Source: Bacteroidaceae bacterium (GTDB lineage Bacteria > Bacteroidota > Bacteroidia > Bacteroidales > Bacteroidaceae). Taken from it: DNA of 31,256 bases. The position numbers and the translations under genes are program-made. Below the pieces are notes generated by a model. The model worked only from the letters and a program-made list of their open reading frames with translations. It had not been told where the DNA came from and did not search any database. The stretch covers positions 1 to 31,256 of the forward strand of contig JAEEOD010000358.1 in the NCBI GenBank assembly GCA_016284115.1. Direction: 5' to 3'. Positions within the stretch are counted from its first letter, which is position 1. Each line of letters opens with the position of its first letter. This document shows, one piece after another, positions 23,747-30,527 of this stretch.

Positions 23747-24283
23747 TCACCACCATCTATAGTCAGAGCCTGCCAAGGGTTCTGAGGCAGAATGTTCTAT
23801 CACAGAAAATATGCCAAAATGTTTCTCATTGTTCCACCACCGACGGTAATAGGCTGCAGCATCGAGCAATTCATCATCGCTGAGGAAATAAATTCCCTCG
23901 TAATTAACGGCATCATTATGAACCATACGGCAACCTAAAGAAGCATTACTTCCCAATCGGATAGATTCAATCACCCATAACACACATTCTCCCAAACGAG
24001 GCTTACCCCCAGCCAAATAGGATACGGGAGCCAAAGGAAAAGATGGGATTTCAGATAAGTCTTCGGCATAATATAGAAGTGCATCGATATCATCAGTCGT
24101 AAACTGCGGCATTACTACAGTACCTGTTTCTTCGTTCACCGCCAAAGTACCAGCCTTGAGCTGCTTGACGAACAAATCCACATCAGGGTTCTCAATGTCA
24201 AGTGTATCATCTGAGCAAGAAACCCACGAAAGTGCCAATGAAAACAGCATCAGCAGCAACCAATATTTGTTAATAGTCTTCAT
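23747..24283 (-). CDS. DUF4943-like lipoprotein
   Basis: Function unknown. Residues 1-23 are a lipoprotein signal with lipobox WVSC, lipidated Cys23, followed by SDD, a surface-export-like acidic context in Bacteroidetes. The mature domain contains ENPDVDLFVKQLKAGTL, then MPQFTTDDIDALLYYAEDLSEI, FPLAPVS, LGECVLWVIESIRLG and ASLGCRMVH; I recall this pattern from DUF4943 lipoproteins of Bacteroidales, but I could not check it. Two conserved cysteines (in GECVLW and LGCRMV) may matter. It is third in the ECF sigma operon, 19 nt after the barrel gene, and ends with the tryptophan-rich YRWW. Confidence 0.65.
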   Translation of the reverse strand: MKTINKYWLLLMLFSLALSWVSCSDDTLDIENPDVDLFVKQLKAGTLAVNEETGTVVMPQFTTDDIDALLYYAEDLSEIPSFPLAPVSYLAGGKPRLGECVLWVIESIRLGSNASLGCRMVHNDAVNYEGIYFLSDDELLDAAAYYRRWWNNEKHFGIFSVIEHSASEPLAGSDYRWW

Positions 24284-24302
24284 ATTGCAGTGGATTTAAT
24301 GG

Positions 24303-25370
24303 TTAATAACTCATGCGGACACCGCATAACAGATTCACATTAACAGCTTGCTCGGTACGCAAGGTACGAGTATTGCCATCAGTATCGAAATAGTGAGAAA
24401 CGGAGGGCTCAGCATAGAAAGCCAAATTTTCATTCAACTTGTAACGCACACCTAAGCCCGCTGTAGCAGCTAGTTGTACAGGCTCTTCCGTGAAGTCTTT
24501 ACCCAACAGTTTCTCAACCACACCACCTACTGTGGCATAGACATCCATCTTTTTACCCTCAGAAAGATTCACATCCAACTTTACAGGAAGAGAGAGCGAC
24601 GATTGATTTTCGTCATTATGTACCGGTAGATAATTATATAATAAGCCAGTCTCAATAGCTAAAGTCTTGTTGAATTTGCGCTCCAATGTCATGCCTGCTG
24701 TCAGCGGCATATTGTAGTTTCCCTTAGGAATAGATGTCCCAAATGCTGGTTTCAAAGCCCAGCCCGACTTCTTCTTTTCTTTTACTGTAACAGCAATTTG
24801 GTTTTCCTCATTTTGGAGGAGATTGCCATTAGAAGCATTCACAAGACCAGTTGAAGACTTGCCGCCATTGATATAACCATGTTCAATGATTTGGAAGGTC
24901 ACTTCTACTGGCACCATCTCATCATCATCGTTAGTTTCTGTATTATCAAGCGATGCAGGTATCAGGTTATCCATCTTGACTGTACGAGATGCGGAAGGTG
25001 TGATAGCAGCCATAGATTCCGACACCTTATTTATATAAATAGGATCATCAGCCTCTGGCAGATTACTAACTGGAGATATTTCCGATTTGGCAGACACCTT
25101 TGAAAAAGCCTGTTGAATTTGCTCCTCTTGAGAGTTCAACGACCAGAACACTACTGAGCCTATTGCCAATGCTAACAAGACAGAAGCAGCTGCCATCCAT
25201 TTGCGATAAATAGGCCTGAGTACAGCACGCTTGGCAGGAGCTACATCTTCAGGTTGCGCCATAACAGTCGAAAGGTCTTTCTCCAAGCCCTCCCAGAAGC
25301 CCTCCTTCACAGGCATCTTAGCATCGGCTAAGCCTCTGAACAATGCTGAAAAGTCATCTTTTTCCTTCAT
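24303..25370 (-). CDS. Anti-sigma-like TM protein with C-terminal OMP-type beta-barrel
   Basis: Real start is ATG 25370, overlapping the sigma gene by 17 nt, which implies translational coupling; the longer frame to 25490 only shadows the sigma gene. The 355-residue protein has a short cytoplasmic-looking N-terminus (about 1-55, DFSALFRGLADAKMPVKEGFWEGLE), one helix (59-78, MAAASVLLALAIGSVVFWSL), a polar linker of about 120 residues, and from about residue 203 an eight-strand-like segment typical of outer-membrane barrels (GWALKPAFGTSIPKG ... KTLAIETGLLYNYLP ... GLGVRYKLNENLAFYAEPS ... VNLLCGVRMSY), ending in an aromatic residue as OMPs do. The joining of an anti-sigma-type inner-membrane half and a barrel half is odd; where the barrel inserts is unknown. 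It is probably the regulator of the adjacent ECF factor. Confidence 0.7.
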   Translation of the reverse strand: MKEKDDFSALFRGLADAKMPVKEGFWEGLEKDLSTVMAQPEDVAPAKRAVLRPIYRKWMAAASVLLALAIGSVVFWSLNSQEEQIQQAFSKVSAKSEISPVSNLPEADDPIYINKVSESMAAITPSASRTVKMDNLIPASLDNTETNDDDEMVPVEVTFQIIEHGYINGGKSSTGLVNASNGNLLQNEENQIAVTVKEKKKSGWALKPAFGTSIPKGNYNMPLTAGMTLERKFNKTLAIETGLLYNYLPVHNDENQSSLSLPVKLDVNLSEGKKMDVYATVGGVVEKLLGKDFTEEPVQLAATAGLGVRYKLNENLAFYAEPSVSHYFDTDGNTRTLRTEQAVNVNLLCGVRMSY

Positions 25371-25983
25371 GCTCGATAAACTGTTTAATCTTCGTAGCCA
25401 ACAATTTCTTTGCATATCTGAATTGAGACTTCGATGTTTCTGGCTGGATGTGCAGCAATTCTGCAATCTCCTTATGCGACTTGTCTTCAAAAACGAAGAG
25501 GTTGAATACCATCCTGCATCCTTCTGGCAACTGTGCCACCATGTGCATCAGCCTCTCCTCATCTATTCCCCTGGCTTCATACATAACGGCCTTTTCATCC
25601 ACATCTGGCATATCAGGCAGTTCCTCATTGTCCATCAGCAACAGTCTGCTGGCGCTTTTACGCCTCATGAAGTCAATGGCCTGTGCACTCATCACTTTAT
25701 ACATCCAACTTTTCAAGGCACTTTCACCTCGGAAAGAAAAGTTTGTAAAGATTTTGATAAACCCATCGTGCAGCACATCGTAAGCGTCATCTAAGTTGCC
25801 TGTATAACGATAGCAAACGGCCAGCATTTGCTCCGCATATAGAGTGTACAGTTGTTTGCGAGCATCCGCATCGCCTTTTCTACACCCCTCCACCAGTTTC
25901 AACTCATCGGCATTCACAACTATCGGCCCTACATCTATGCTCAATTCATCATGCTTTCTACTAATTAGACGCAGGGAAAGCAA
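25354..25983 (-). CDS. ECF-type RNA polymerase sigma factor
   Basis: A group IV sigma-70 factor that would direct transcription of an envelope regulon. Region 2 is about 30-110 (LYTLYAEQMLAVCYRYTGNLDDAYDVLHDGFIKIF split over 46-80, then SALKSWMYKVMSAQAIDFMRRK), and region 4 about 145-200 (LPEGCRMVFNLFVFEDKSHKEIAELL then ETSKSQFRYAKKLL) with the helix-turn-helix. There is no ATG near the 5' end: the longest frame starts at TTG 25983, while GTG at 25917 (VNADELKLV) would match the usual ECF start better. The stop overlaps the start of the membrane regulator by 17 nt. The upstream region has a palindrome (26012-26021) that could matter for control. No known target promoter can be named. Confidence 0.88.
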   Translation of the reverse strand: MLSLRLISRKHDELSIDVGPIVVNADELKLVEGCRKGDADARKQLYTLYAEQMLAVCYRYTGNLDDAYDVLHDGFIKIFTNFSFRGESALKSWMYKVMSAQAIDFMRRKSASRLLLMDNEELPDMPDVDEKAVMYEARGIDEERLMHMVAQLPEGCRMVFNLFVFEDKSHKEIAELLHIQPETSKSQFRYAKKLLATKIKQFIEHEGKR

Positions 25984-25999
25984 AAAAGGAGGTAAAGTA

Positions 26000-26021
26000 T
26001 TGTGTTAATAAGTATTAATAC
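26000..26021. repeat. AT-rich palindrome upstream of the sigma operon
   Basis: GTATTAATAC (26012-26021) is a perfect 10-bp palindrome. Just before it, GTTAATA (about 26004-26010) mirrors TATTAAT again, giving an extended imperfect inverted repeat. It lies about 30-40 nt upstream of the sigma frame and could be an operator. Confidence 0.4.
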
Positions 26022-26025
26022 AACA

Positions 26026-26054
26026 ATGGCCATGCCCCATTAGGGCATAGCCAT
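26026..26054. terminator. Hairpin after nadC
   Basis: ATGGC-C-ATGCCC (26026-26037), loop CATTA, GGGCAT-A-GCCAT (26043-26054) forms an 11-bp stem with one internal mismatch, 18 nt from the nadC stop. The minus-strand tail (TGTTGTATTAATAC) is only moderately T-rich, so termination strength is uncertain. Confidence 0.6.
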
Positions 26055-26071
26055 GTCATATGTATGCAAAA

Positions 26072-26920
26072 TTAGCAGGCTTTAAAACTCATGTCAAGTC
26101 CCTTGACAGAGTGTGTCAGCGCTCCCACTGAGATATAGTCCACCCCACACTCTGCATAGTCACGGAGCGTGTCGAAAGTAATACCTCCTGATGACTCAGT
26201 TTCAAATCTGCCATTCACCATCTGAACAGCTTTGCGTGTCATTTCTGGGGTAAAGTTATCGAACATGATACGATCCACACCACCCAAGTCAAGCACTTGC
26301 TGCAGTTCGTCGAAATTGCGCACCTCAATCTCAATCTTCAGGTTTTTGCCTTTCGCCTTACAGTATTCCTTGGCACGGGTAATTGCCTTGTCAATACCGC
26401 CTGCAAAATCCACATGATTGTCTTTCAGCAGGATCATGTCAAACAATCCTATACGATGGTTCATGCCACCACCTATCTTCACCGCCATCTTTTCCAAGAT
26501 ACGCATACCAGGGGTGGTCTTGCGGGTATCCAACACGTGTGTGTGCGTACCCTCCAGGCGGCTCTGGTATTTATGCGTCATGGTAGCAATACCACTCATG
26601 CGCTGCATGATGTTCAGCATCAAGCGTTCGGTCTGTAGCAGACTCTGCACCTTACCTTCTACCAGCATAGCCACATCGCCTGGCTTCACTGGAGTTCCAT
26701 CTTCCATATAGACCGTCACCTTCAGTTCTGGGTCAAAACGGTGGAATACCTCTTTGGCAATCTCCACACCAGCCAGGATGCCTTCTTCTTTAATGAGCAG
26801 TTTAGATTTGCCCATAGCCGTTGCGGGAATACACGACAACGTAGTGTGGTCACCATCACCTATATCTTCAGCAAACGACAGATCAATAAGTCTGTCAATC
26901 AATTCTCTTTCTTTTTCCAT
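26072..26920 (-). CDS. nadC: Quinolinate phosphoribosyltransferase (carboxylating)
   Basis: Makes nicotinate mononucleotide from quinolinate and PRPP, the third step of de novo NAD synthesis, in the cytoplasm. The 282-residue chain has the N-terminal sandwich (AEDIGDGDHTTLSCIP, about 16-31; EGILAGVEIAKEVF) and the TIM-like barrel: NIMQRMSGIAT, VLDTRKTTPGMRILEKMAVKIGGGMNHR (in parts, about 129-156, with the Arg/Lys phosphate contacts), LLKDNHVDFAGG, EIEVRNFDEL, ESSGGITFDT and YISVGALTHSVKGLDMSFK. All substrate-contact blocks are present. nadA and nadB are not adjacent. It is divergent from rlmH with its -7 box at 26942-26949. Confidence 0.95.
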   Translation of the reverse strand: MEKERELIDRLIDLSFAEDIGDGDHTTLSCIPATAMGKSKLLIKEEGILAGVEIAKEVFHRFDPELKVTVYMEDGTPVKPGDVAMLVEGKVQSLLQTERLMLNIMQRMSGIATMTHKYQSRLEGTHTHVLDTRKTTPGMRILEKMAVKIGGGMNHRIGLFDMILLKDNHVDFAGGIDKAITRAKEYCKAKGKNLKIEIEVRNFDELQQVLDLGGVDRIMFDNFTPEMTRKAVQMVNGRFETESSGGITFDTLRDYAECGVDYISVGALTHSVKGLDMSFKAC

Positions 26921-26941
26921 AATCTTAGTGTTTTATTGCTA

Positions 26942-26949
26942 CAAAGATA
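26942..26949 (-). promoter_or_regulatory. -7 box of nadC
   Basis: The minus strand reads TATCTTTG, 21 nt before the nadC ATG. The matching -33 position has no TTTG. Confidence 0.5.
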
Positions 26950-26970
26950 GACAAATATCTGAAAATATAC

Positions 26971-26978
26971 TAACTTTG
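26971..26978 (+). promoter_or_regulatory. -7 box of rlmH
   Basis: TAACTTTG matches TAnnTTTG and lies 25 nt before the rlmH ATG, within about 20 nt of the opposing nadC box, so the two promoters are packed back to back. Confidence 0.5.
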
Positions 26979-27003
26979 AAAGCAGATAAAAAAAGAGAAT
27001 TCC

Positions 27004-27477
27004 ATGAAGACTGTTTTATTGGTAGTTGGGAAGACGGTTGAGAAGTATTTCGTCCAGGCAATAGAAGAATATGTGCAGCGTACCAAGCACTATATATCAT
27101 TTGATTTAGAGGTAATACCCGAATTGAAGAACACCAAGAGTCTGAGCGAGGAGCAGCAAAAGGAGAAAGAAGGCGAACTGATACTGAAATCTTTGCAGCC
27201 AGGTGATACCGTGGTGCTGCTTGATGAGCATGGCAAGGAACTGCGTTCTGTCGAGTTTGCCGACTATATGAAGCGCAAGCTCAACACCACCAGCCGCCGT
27301 CTTGTTTTCATCATCGGAGGCCCCTACGGCTTCTCCCCCGCCGTCTATGAGGCAGCCCAAGAAAAACTCTCTTTGAGCAAAATGACTTTTTCACACCAAA
27401 TGATACGCCTTATCTTTGTCGAACAACTATACCGTGCCATGAGCATTCTGAACGGCAGTCCGTATCATCATGAGTAA
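27004..27477 (+). CDS. rlmH: 23S rRNA (pseudouridine-1915 N3)-methyltransferase
   Basis: Methylates pseudouridine 1915 in helix 69 of 23S rRNA on assembled 70S ribosomes, using SAM. It is a small SPOUT-class enzyme of 157 residues. The C-terminal trefoil-knot motifs are present: VVLLDEHGKELRSVEFA (about 68-84), FIIGGPYGFS (about 102-111) for SAM binding, and SLSKMTFSHQMIRLIFVEQLYRA (in parts, about 122-144), ending with SPYHHE, the usual conserved tail with the histidines that contact the ribosome. A lysine-rich N-terminus fits RNA contact. A TPR regulator gene follows 38 nt after the stop. Confidence 0.95.
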   Translation: MKTVLLVVGKTVEKYFVQAIEEYVQRTKHYISFDLEVIPELKNTKSLSEEQQKEKEGELILKSLQPGDTVVLLDEHGKELRSVEFADYMKRKLNTTSRRLVFIIGGPYGFSPAVYEAAQEKLSLSKMTFSHQMIRLIFVEQLYRAMSILNGSPYHHE

Positions 27478-27501
27478 TCCTAATAGAGTAACTAATAGTT
27501 T

Positions 27502-27509
27502 TATCTTTG
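27502..27509 (+). promoter_or_regulatory. -7 box giving a nearly leaderless TPR-regulator mRNA
   Basis: TATCTTTG ends only 6 nt before the ATG at 27516. Transcription from it would start at or within a few nt of the start codon. A start at TTG 27507 would lie inside the box and is therefore rejected. Confidence 0.5.
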
Positions 27510-27515
27510 CCGCCA

Positions 27516-28838
27516 ATGAAACGATTGTCTTACATCATTCAGTTAGTCGTGTTGCTTTGCATGATATCCTGCCACAGCCACATAGGCAGTGGTGCAGAGA
27601 TGGCTCTTGCTGACAGCCTCATCAATGTTGTAAGAACTAATCATAGCAATCATCCAACCATATTATCATTGCAGTATTGCCAGCGCATCATCGATTTACT
27701 GCCAAACAATGATATAGCTTCTTTATCCCGAAAAGAGAGACTATATATTGAGATGGGAAGGCTATTTGCCAAACAGTTGCTATATGACGAGGCCATTGAC
27801 AGATTTCATCTCGCTTATGGATGTGCTGCAGAGTTACAAGATACCATCATCATGATTGATGCCTATAAATGCGTGGGCGACATGTATCGCAAGAAACATA
27901 ATCTTGGAGAGGCGGTACATTTCTATGACCTTGCAGAACAACTTGCCATCCAGTCAAGCGCAGAGAAACCACGCATATCTTTGGCACTCCATCTGGCTGC
28001 AACTTTCATGGAAGATGGCAAATTGGATTTGGCAACAGAGTTTTTACCATCAGCATCTTATGAGGTTGAAGGAGCTGACAATGAACTCTACAATTATGTG
28101 ATGTGGCATGTCTATAGTTTCACCAATCATGGGAACAAGGATTCAGCCGAGTATTATTTGCGCAAAATGTCAGAATCTCCTGATATTTATTATCGCAAAT
28201 ATGCTGTTGATATTGAGCATAGTGCTGCCATCGCTGGCGGTGATATTAAAAAGGCATATTGGACTAATCACCAAAAAACAAAACTGGAGAAAGAGATGAG
28301 TGACATTTTCCGCGAGGAAGTTTTGGAAAGCCTCAACTCCATGTATCAGACACTGAGTATGGAACGGCAGAATGCGTCTTTGCAGGAACGCAACCAACAA
28401 ATCAAGTTTTATGCCATGATTGCCGTACTGCTTTTGGTGTTGGTAATAGCGGTATCTGCCATTGTCATCTATCGAATCATCAATAGCCGAATCCAACTTG
28501 AACATACCAAAACCATGACAATCCGTGATGCAGATATTTACCAACACTTGTTATCTACTATGAAAGTCATGAGCGAGACAGAGCAACATGAAGCATGGGA
28601 GCTTATCAATAAGGTCTATCCTGATTTCTTACCCACTCTCCAAAAGTTGGGTGTGGAGAAAGAGCAGGACTTGAAAGTCTGTCTTTTGCTCAAGATGGGC
28701 TTCATGCCCTCTCGCATTGCGGCATTAGTAAGTCGCAGCGATAGTGCCATCGCCAATACACGTGCAAGGTTGCATAAAAAAGTGTTTGGCAAGGACGGCA
28801 AAGCCGAAGATTGGGATAATTTCATAATAAGCCTGTAA
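27516..28838 (+). CDS. TPR-type membrane regulator with C-terminal HTH-like domain
   Basis: A 440-residue one-component-type signalling protein. I start at ATG 27516, since TTG 27507 lies inside the promoter box. Residues 1-19 are hydrophobic and end in CMISC, possibly a lipobox with Cys19. About 35-250 are tetratricopeptide-like helical pairs (LFAKQLLYDEAIDRFHLAYGCA; VGDMYRKKHNLGEAVHFYDLAEQLA), facing the periplasm. A coiled coil (about 257-297) leads to a helix (298-322, FYAMIAVLLLVLVIAVSAIVIY). The cytoplasmic tail ends with ADIYQHLLSTMKVMSE and a helix-turn-helix-like segment (DLKVCLLLKMGFMPSRIAALVSRSDSAIANTRARLHKKVFG, in parts, about 385-425). This architecture recurs in Bacteroidales. 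DNA binding is inferred. A TlpA-like lipoprotein gene lies 113 nt downstream. Confidence 0.75.
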   Translation: MKRLSYIIQLVVLLCMISCHSHIGSGAEMALADSLINVVRTNHSNHPTILSLQYCQRIIDLLPNNDIASLSRKERLYIEMGRLFAKQLLYDEAIDRFHLAYGCAAELQDTIIMIDAYKCVGDMYRKKHNLGEAVHFYDLAEQLAIQSSAEKPRISLALHLAATFMEDGKLDLATEFLPSASYEVEGADNELYNYVMWHVYSFTNHGNKDSAEYYLRKMSESPDIYYRKYAVDIEHSAAIAGGDIKKAYWTNHQKTKLEKEMSDIFREEVLESLNSMYQTLSMERQNASLQERNQQIKFYAMIAVLLLVLVIAVSAIVIYRIINSRIQLEHTKTMTIRDADIYQHLLSTMKVMSETEQHEAWELINKVYPDFLPTLQKLGVEKEQDLKVCLLLKMGFMPSRIAALVSRSDSAIANTRARLHKKVFGKDGKAEDWDNFIISL

Positions 28839-28890
28839 TTCTGCTCTTTATCAGCCACCTCCTCTTTTGTGAAGTTTTTGTGAAGCACTT

Positions 28891-28925
28891 TTTGCCTGAG
28901 TTCTGCACCCCTATTCTTTACTTTG
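28891..28925 (+). promoter_or_regulatory. Weak promoter candidate before the thioredoxin lipoprotein
   Basis: TTTG at 28891-28894 and TTACTTTG at 28918-28925 (one mismatch) are 23 nt apart, slightly beyond the usual 19-21. The ATG is 26 nt after the box. Confidence 0.35.
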
Positions 28926-28951
28926 TGGCATGAACTTTAAAAAATAGCTTT

Positions 28952-30172
28952 ATGAAAACAATCGTGTATCTGACTGCGACTATGATGGCAGTCGCCCTAA
29001 TGAGTTCCTGTACTGCTAAACAAGTGGATACTGACACCTTTCTGCGTGAGATGAGAGAGAGGCTTGACCAGATTCAATCGGCAAGTTATATGATAGAATC
29101 ATGGGATTATTTGCCTGGCAACCCTGAGCCAAGGCAACATCTGTTTGTCTATTACAAAGAACTAAAGAATCAAGCTGATTCTACTGTAGGAGCTAAGTAT
29201 CTGCACTTTTCAGTAAACGACAGTACCCTTTTAGACGGAGCATACGATGGCGAGGCTAAATATATGGTCTATCATGATAACAAAAGTATAGTGCGTGACG
29301 ATTTCACTGCACGGAATTTGCCATTCAGGGTAGTAAGCAACCCATTCTTCCGTAGTGCATACCACATCATTGATTATGCCTTGACTACCAGCGACAGCAT
29401 AGAATACCTTCTTACAGACTCCGTTGACTTTTATAAGTTTCACCTCATCACCCATGAGGAAGAACAGATAGAATTTATTGGCGGTAAGGCTCAGCACATC
29501 TATTCAAGCCGTCCTCTTATAGCCGATCCGACCTCAGAATACGAGATCTGGTTCAGTAAGCAGAATAGCTTGCCTTGTCGTATCAAGCGTATCCAAGACC
29601 ATGATATCAATGATCACATCTGCCACAACCTTATATTGAATGCTGAGAATCCTGCCGGTTTTGACTTGAATGATTATTTACCCCAAGGATACATCATCAG
29701 GCCTTATAAGGTGAGAGAGAGATCAGCGGTTGATGCCAACAATATGTTGAACCATCCGGCTCCTATATGGTCGCTCACTGATTTGGAAGGTAAAACTATC
29801 TCATTGAAAGACCTTCATTCCCAAGCCATACTACTGGAGTTCTCGGCAACAGCCTGTGGCCCTTGCCAAGCAGCCATTCCTTTCCTAAAGCATCTGAGAA
29901 AGGAATATAGTGATGAGGAACTGCAAATTATCTCTTTCGAAACGTGGGGTGCCAGTGACTCAACGATTAAGTTTTATGCAGAGAAGAAAGAATTGACTTA
30001 TCCATATATCCGTGCTACTGAGGACATGCTTAACTCCTACAAGACTGGTGGCTCCGCTCCTTGGTTCTTCCTACTGGACAGTAGTCACTTTGTGCGTAAG
30101 GTTTTCTTTGGCTTTGGTGAAGGTACAACTGATCAAGAAATCCGAGATGTCATCAAGCAACTGATGAAATAA
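28952..30172 (+). CDS. TlpA-like thioredoxin-domain lipoprotein
   Basis: A periplasmic thiol-disulfide protein anchored by lipid. The signal peptide ends at lipobox LMSSC with lipidated Cys20. About 28-255 form a beta-rich N-terminal domain with no recognised name (strings such as HLFVYYKELKNQ and EYEIWFSKQNSLPCRIKRI), of the kind seen in Bacteroidales DUF4369-like or outer-membrane-lipoprotein-like partners. The thioredoxin domain covers about 268-406: LTDLEGKTISLKDL, then ATACGPCQAAIPFL with redox cysteines 302 and 305, and the cis-Pro site GGSAPWFFLLD. It probably reduces or protects partner proteins. It is 113 nt after the TPR regulator, and the two may function together. Length is 406 residues. 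Confidence 0.82.
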   Translation: MKTIVYLTATMMAVALMSSCTAKQVDTDTFLREMRERLDQIQSASYMIESWDYLPGNPEPRQHLFVYYKELKNQADSTVGAKYLHFSVNDSTLLDGAYDGEAKYMVYHDNKSIVRDDFTARNLPFRVVSNPFFRSAYHIIDYALTTSDSIEYLLTDSVDFYKFHLITHEEEQIEFIGGKAQHIYSSRPLIADPTSEYEIWFSKQNSLPCRIKRIQDHDINDHICHNLILNAENPAGFDLNDYLPQGYIIRPYKVRERSAVDANNMLNHPAPIWSLTDLEGKTISLKDLHSQAILLEFSATACGPCQAAIPFLKHLRKEYSDEELQIISFETWGASDSTIKFYAEKKELTYPYIRATEDMLNSYKTGGSAPWFFLLDSSHFVRKVFFGFGEGTTDQEIRDVIKQLMK

Positions 30173-30500
30173 CATATCTATATATAATAATTAAATAATA
30201 TCATCGTGACGTTTGATTAGACAGTTCAAATCCCAGGACAATTTGTTCTATTTTGAAGATCTTTTTCAGTATTTATCGTGCATTATCACACAAAAGAAGG
30301 TGGAAACACATTTTATTAAACAACACGAGAAAAAAGCATTGCTACTTTTGTTGAAAGAGTTGCTCCTTGGTAAGGCAGATCTCTGCAGCGACGCCACAGT
30401 GCTTGAGAGTGGTGGTATCTCCTACCCCCTACACCCCTTCCTTATATAGCCATACCCCTCTCTCTCTAAAGAGAGGGTATGGGCTATAGTAAGAAGGGGG
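30173..30500. other. Intergenic region before the right-edge element
   Basis: This 328-base stretch starts with very AT-rich DNA, then a 78-codon frame without an ATG (30213-30449), then the left arm of a long inverted repeat. No RNA gene was seen. The shift from the AT-rich core region to the GC-richer right-edge gene makes it a plausible element boundary. Confidence 0.5.
30213..30449 (+). pseudogene. ORF fragment without a good start codon
   Basis: A 78-codon frame that opens just after a TGA, begins only with TTG and contains no internal methionine. The residues look protein-like (FYFEDLFQYLSCIITQKK; HEKKALLLLLKELLLGKAD), leucine-rich and charged, with no signal peptide. I do not recognise the family. 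The last about 13 residues (GGISYPLHPFLI) are encoded inside the left arm of the inverted repeat at 30409-30527, so the original 3' end may have been replaced. Best read as a decayed gene fragment; a real small protein using TTG cannot be excluded. Confidence 0.3.
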
Positions 30501-30527
30501 TTAGGTAGGGGTAGAGATAACCACCAC
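30409..30527. repeat. 119-bp imperfect inverted repeat at convergent gene ends
   Basis: The left arm (30409 to about 30464) starts GTGGTGGTATCT and runs through CCCCTT and ATAGCCATACCCCTCTCT. The right arm (about 30470 to 30527) ends GATAACCACCAC. The arms pair over most of about 55 nt with small bulges, tip near 30466-30469 (CTCTCT/AGAGAG). The arm sequences are almost the same in both directions, so the left ORF and the right gene share their 3' ends. It could be a strong bidirectional terminator or an end of a mobile or palindromic repeat. Confidence 0.75.

Noticed and set aside
25371..25490. 40-residue N-terminal extension of the barrel protein
   Set aside because: It lies wholly inside the sigma gene in another frame, and is rich in Arg/Cys/Ser as expected of a shadow; ATG 25370 gives a normal coupled start.
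27507..27515. TTG start for the TPR regulator
   Set aside because: It falls inside the TATCTTTG promoter box; ATG 27516 starts a proper signal sequence.
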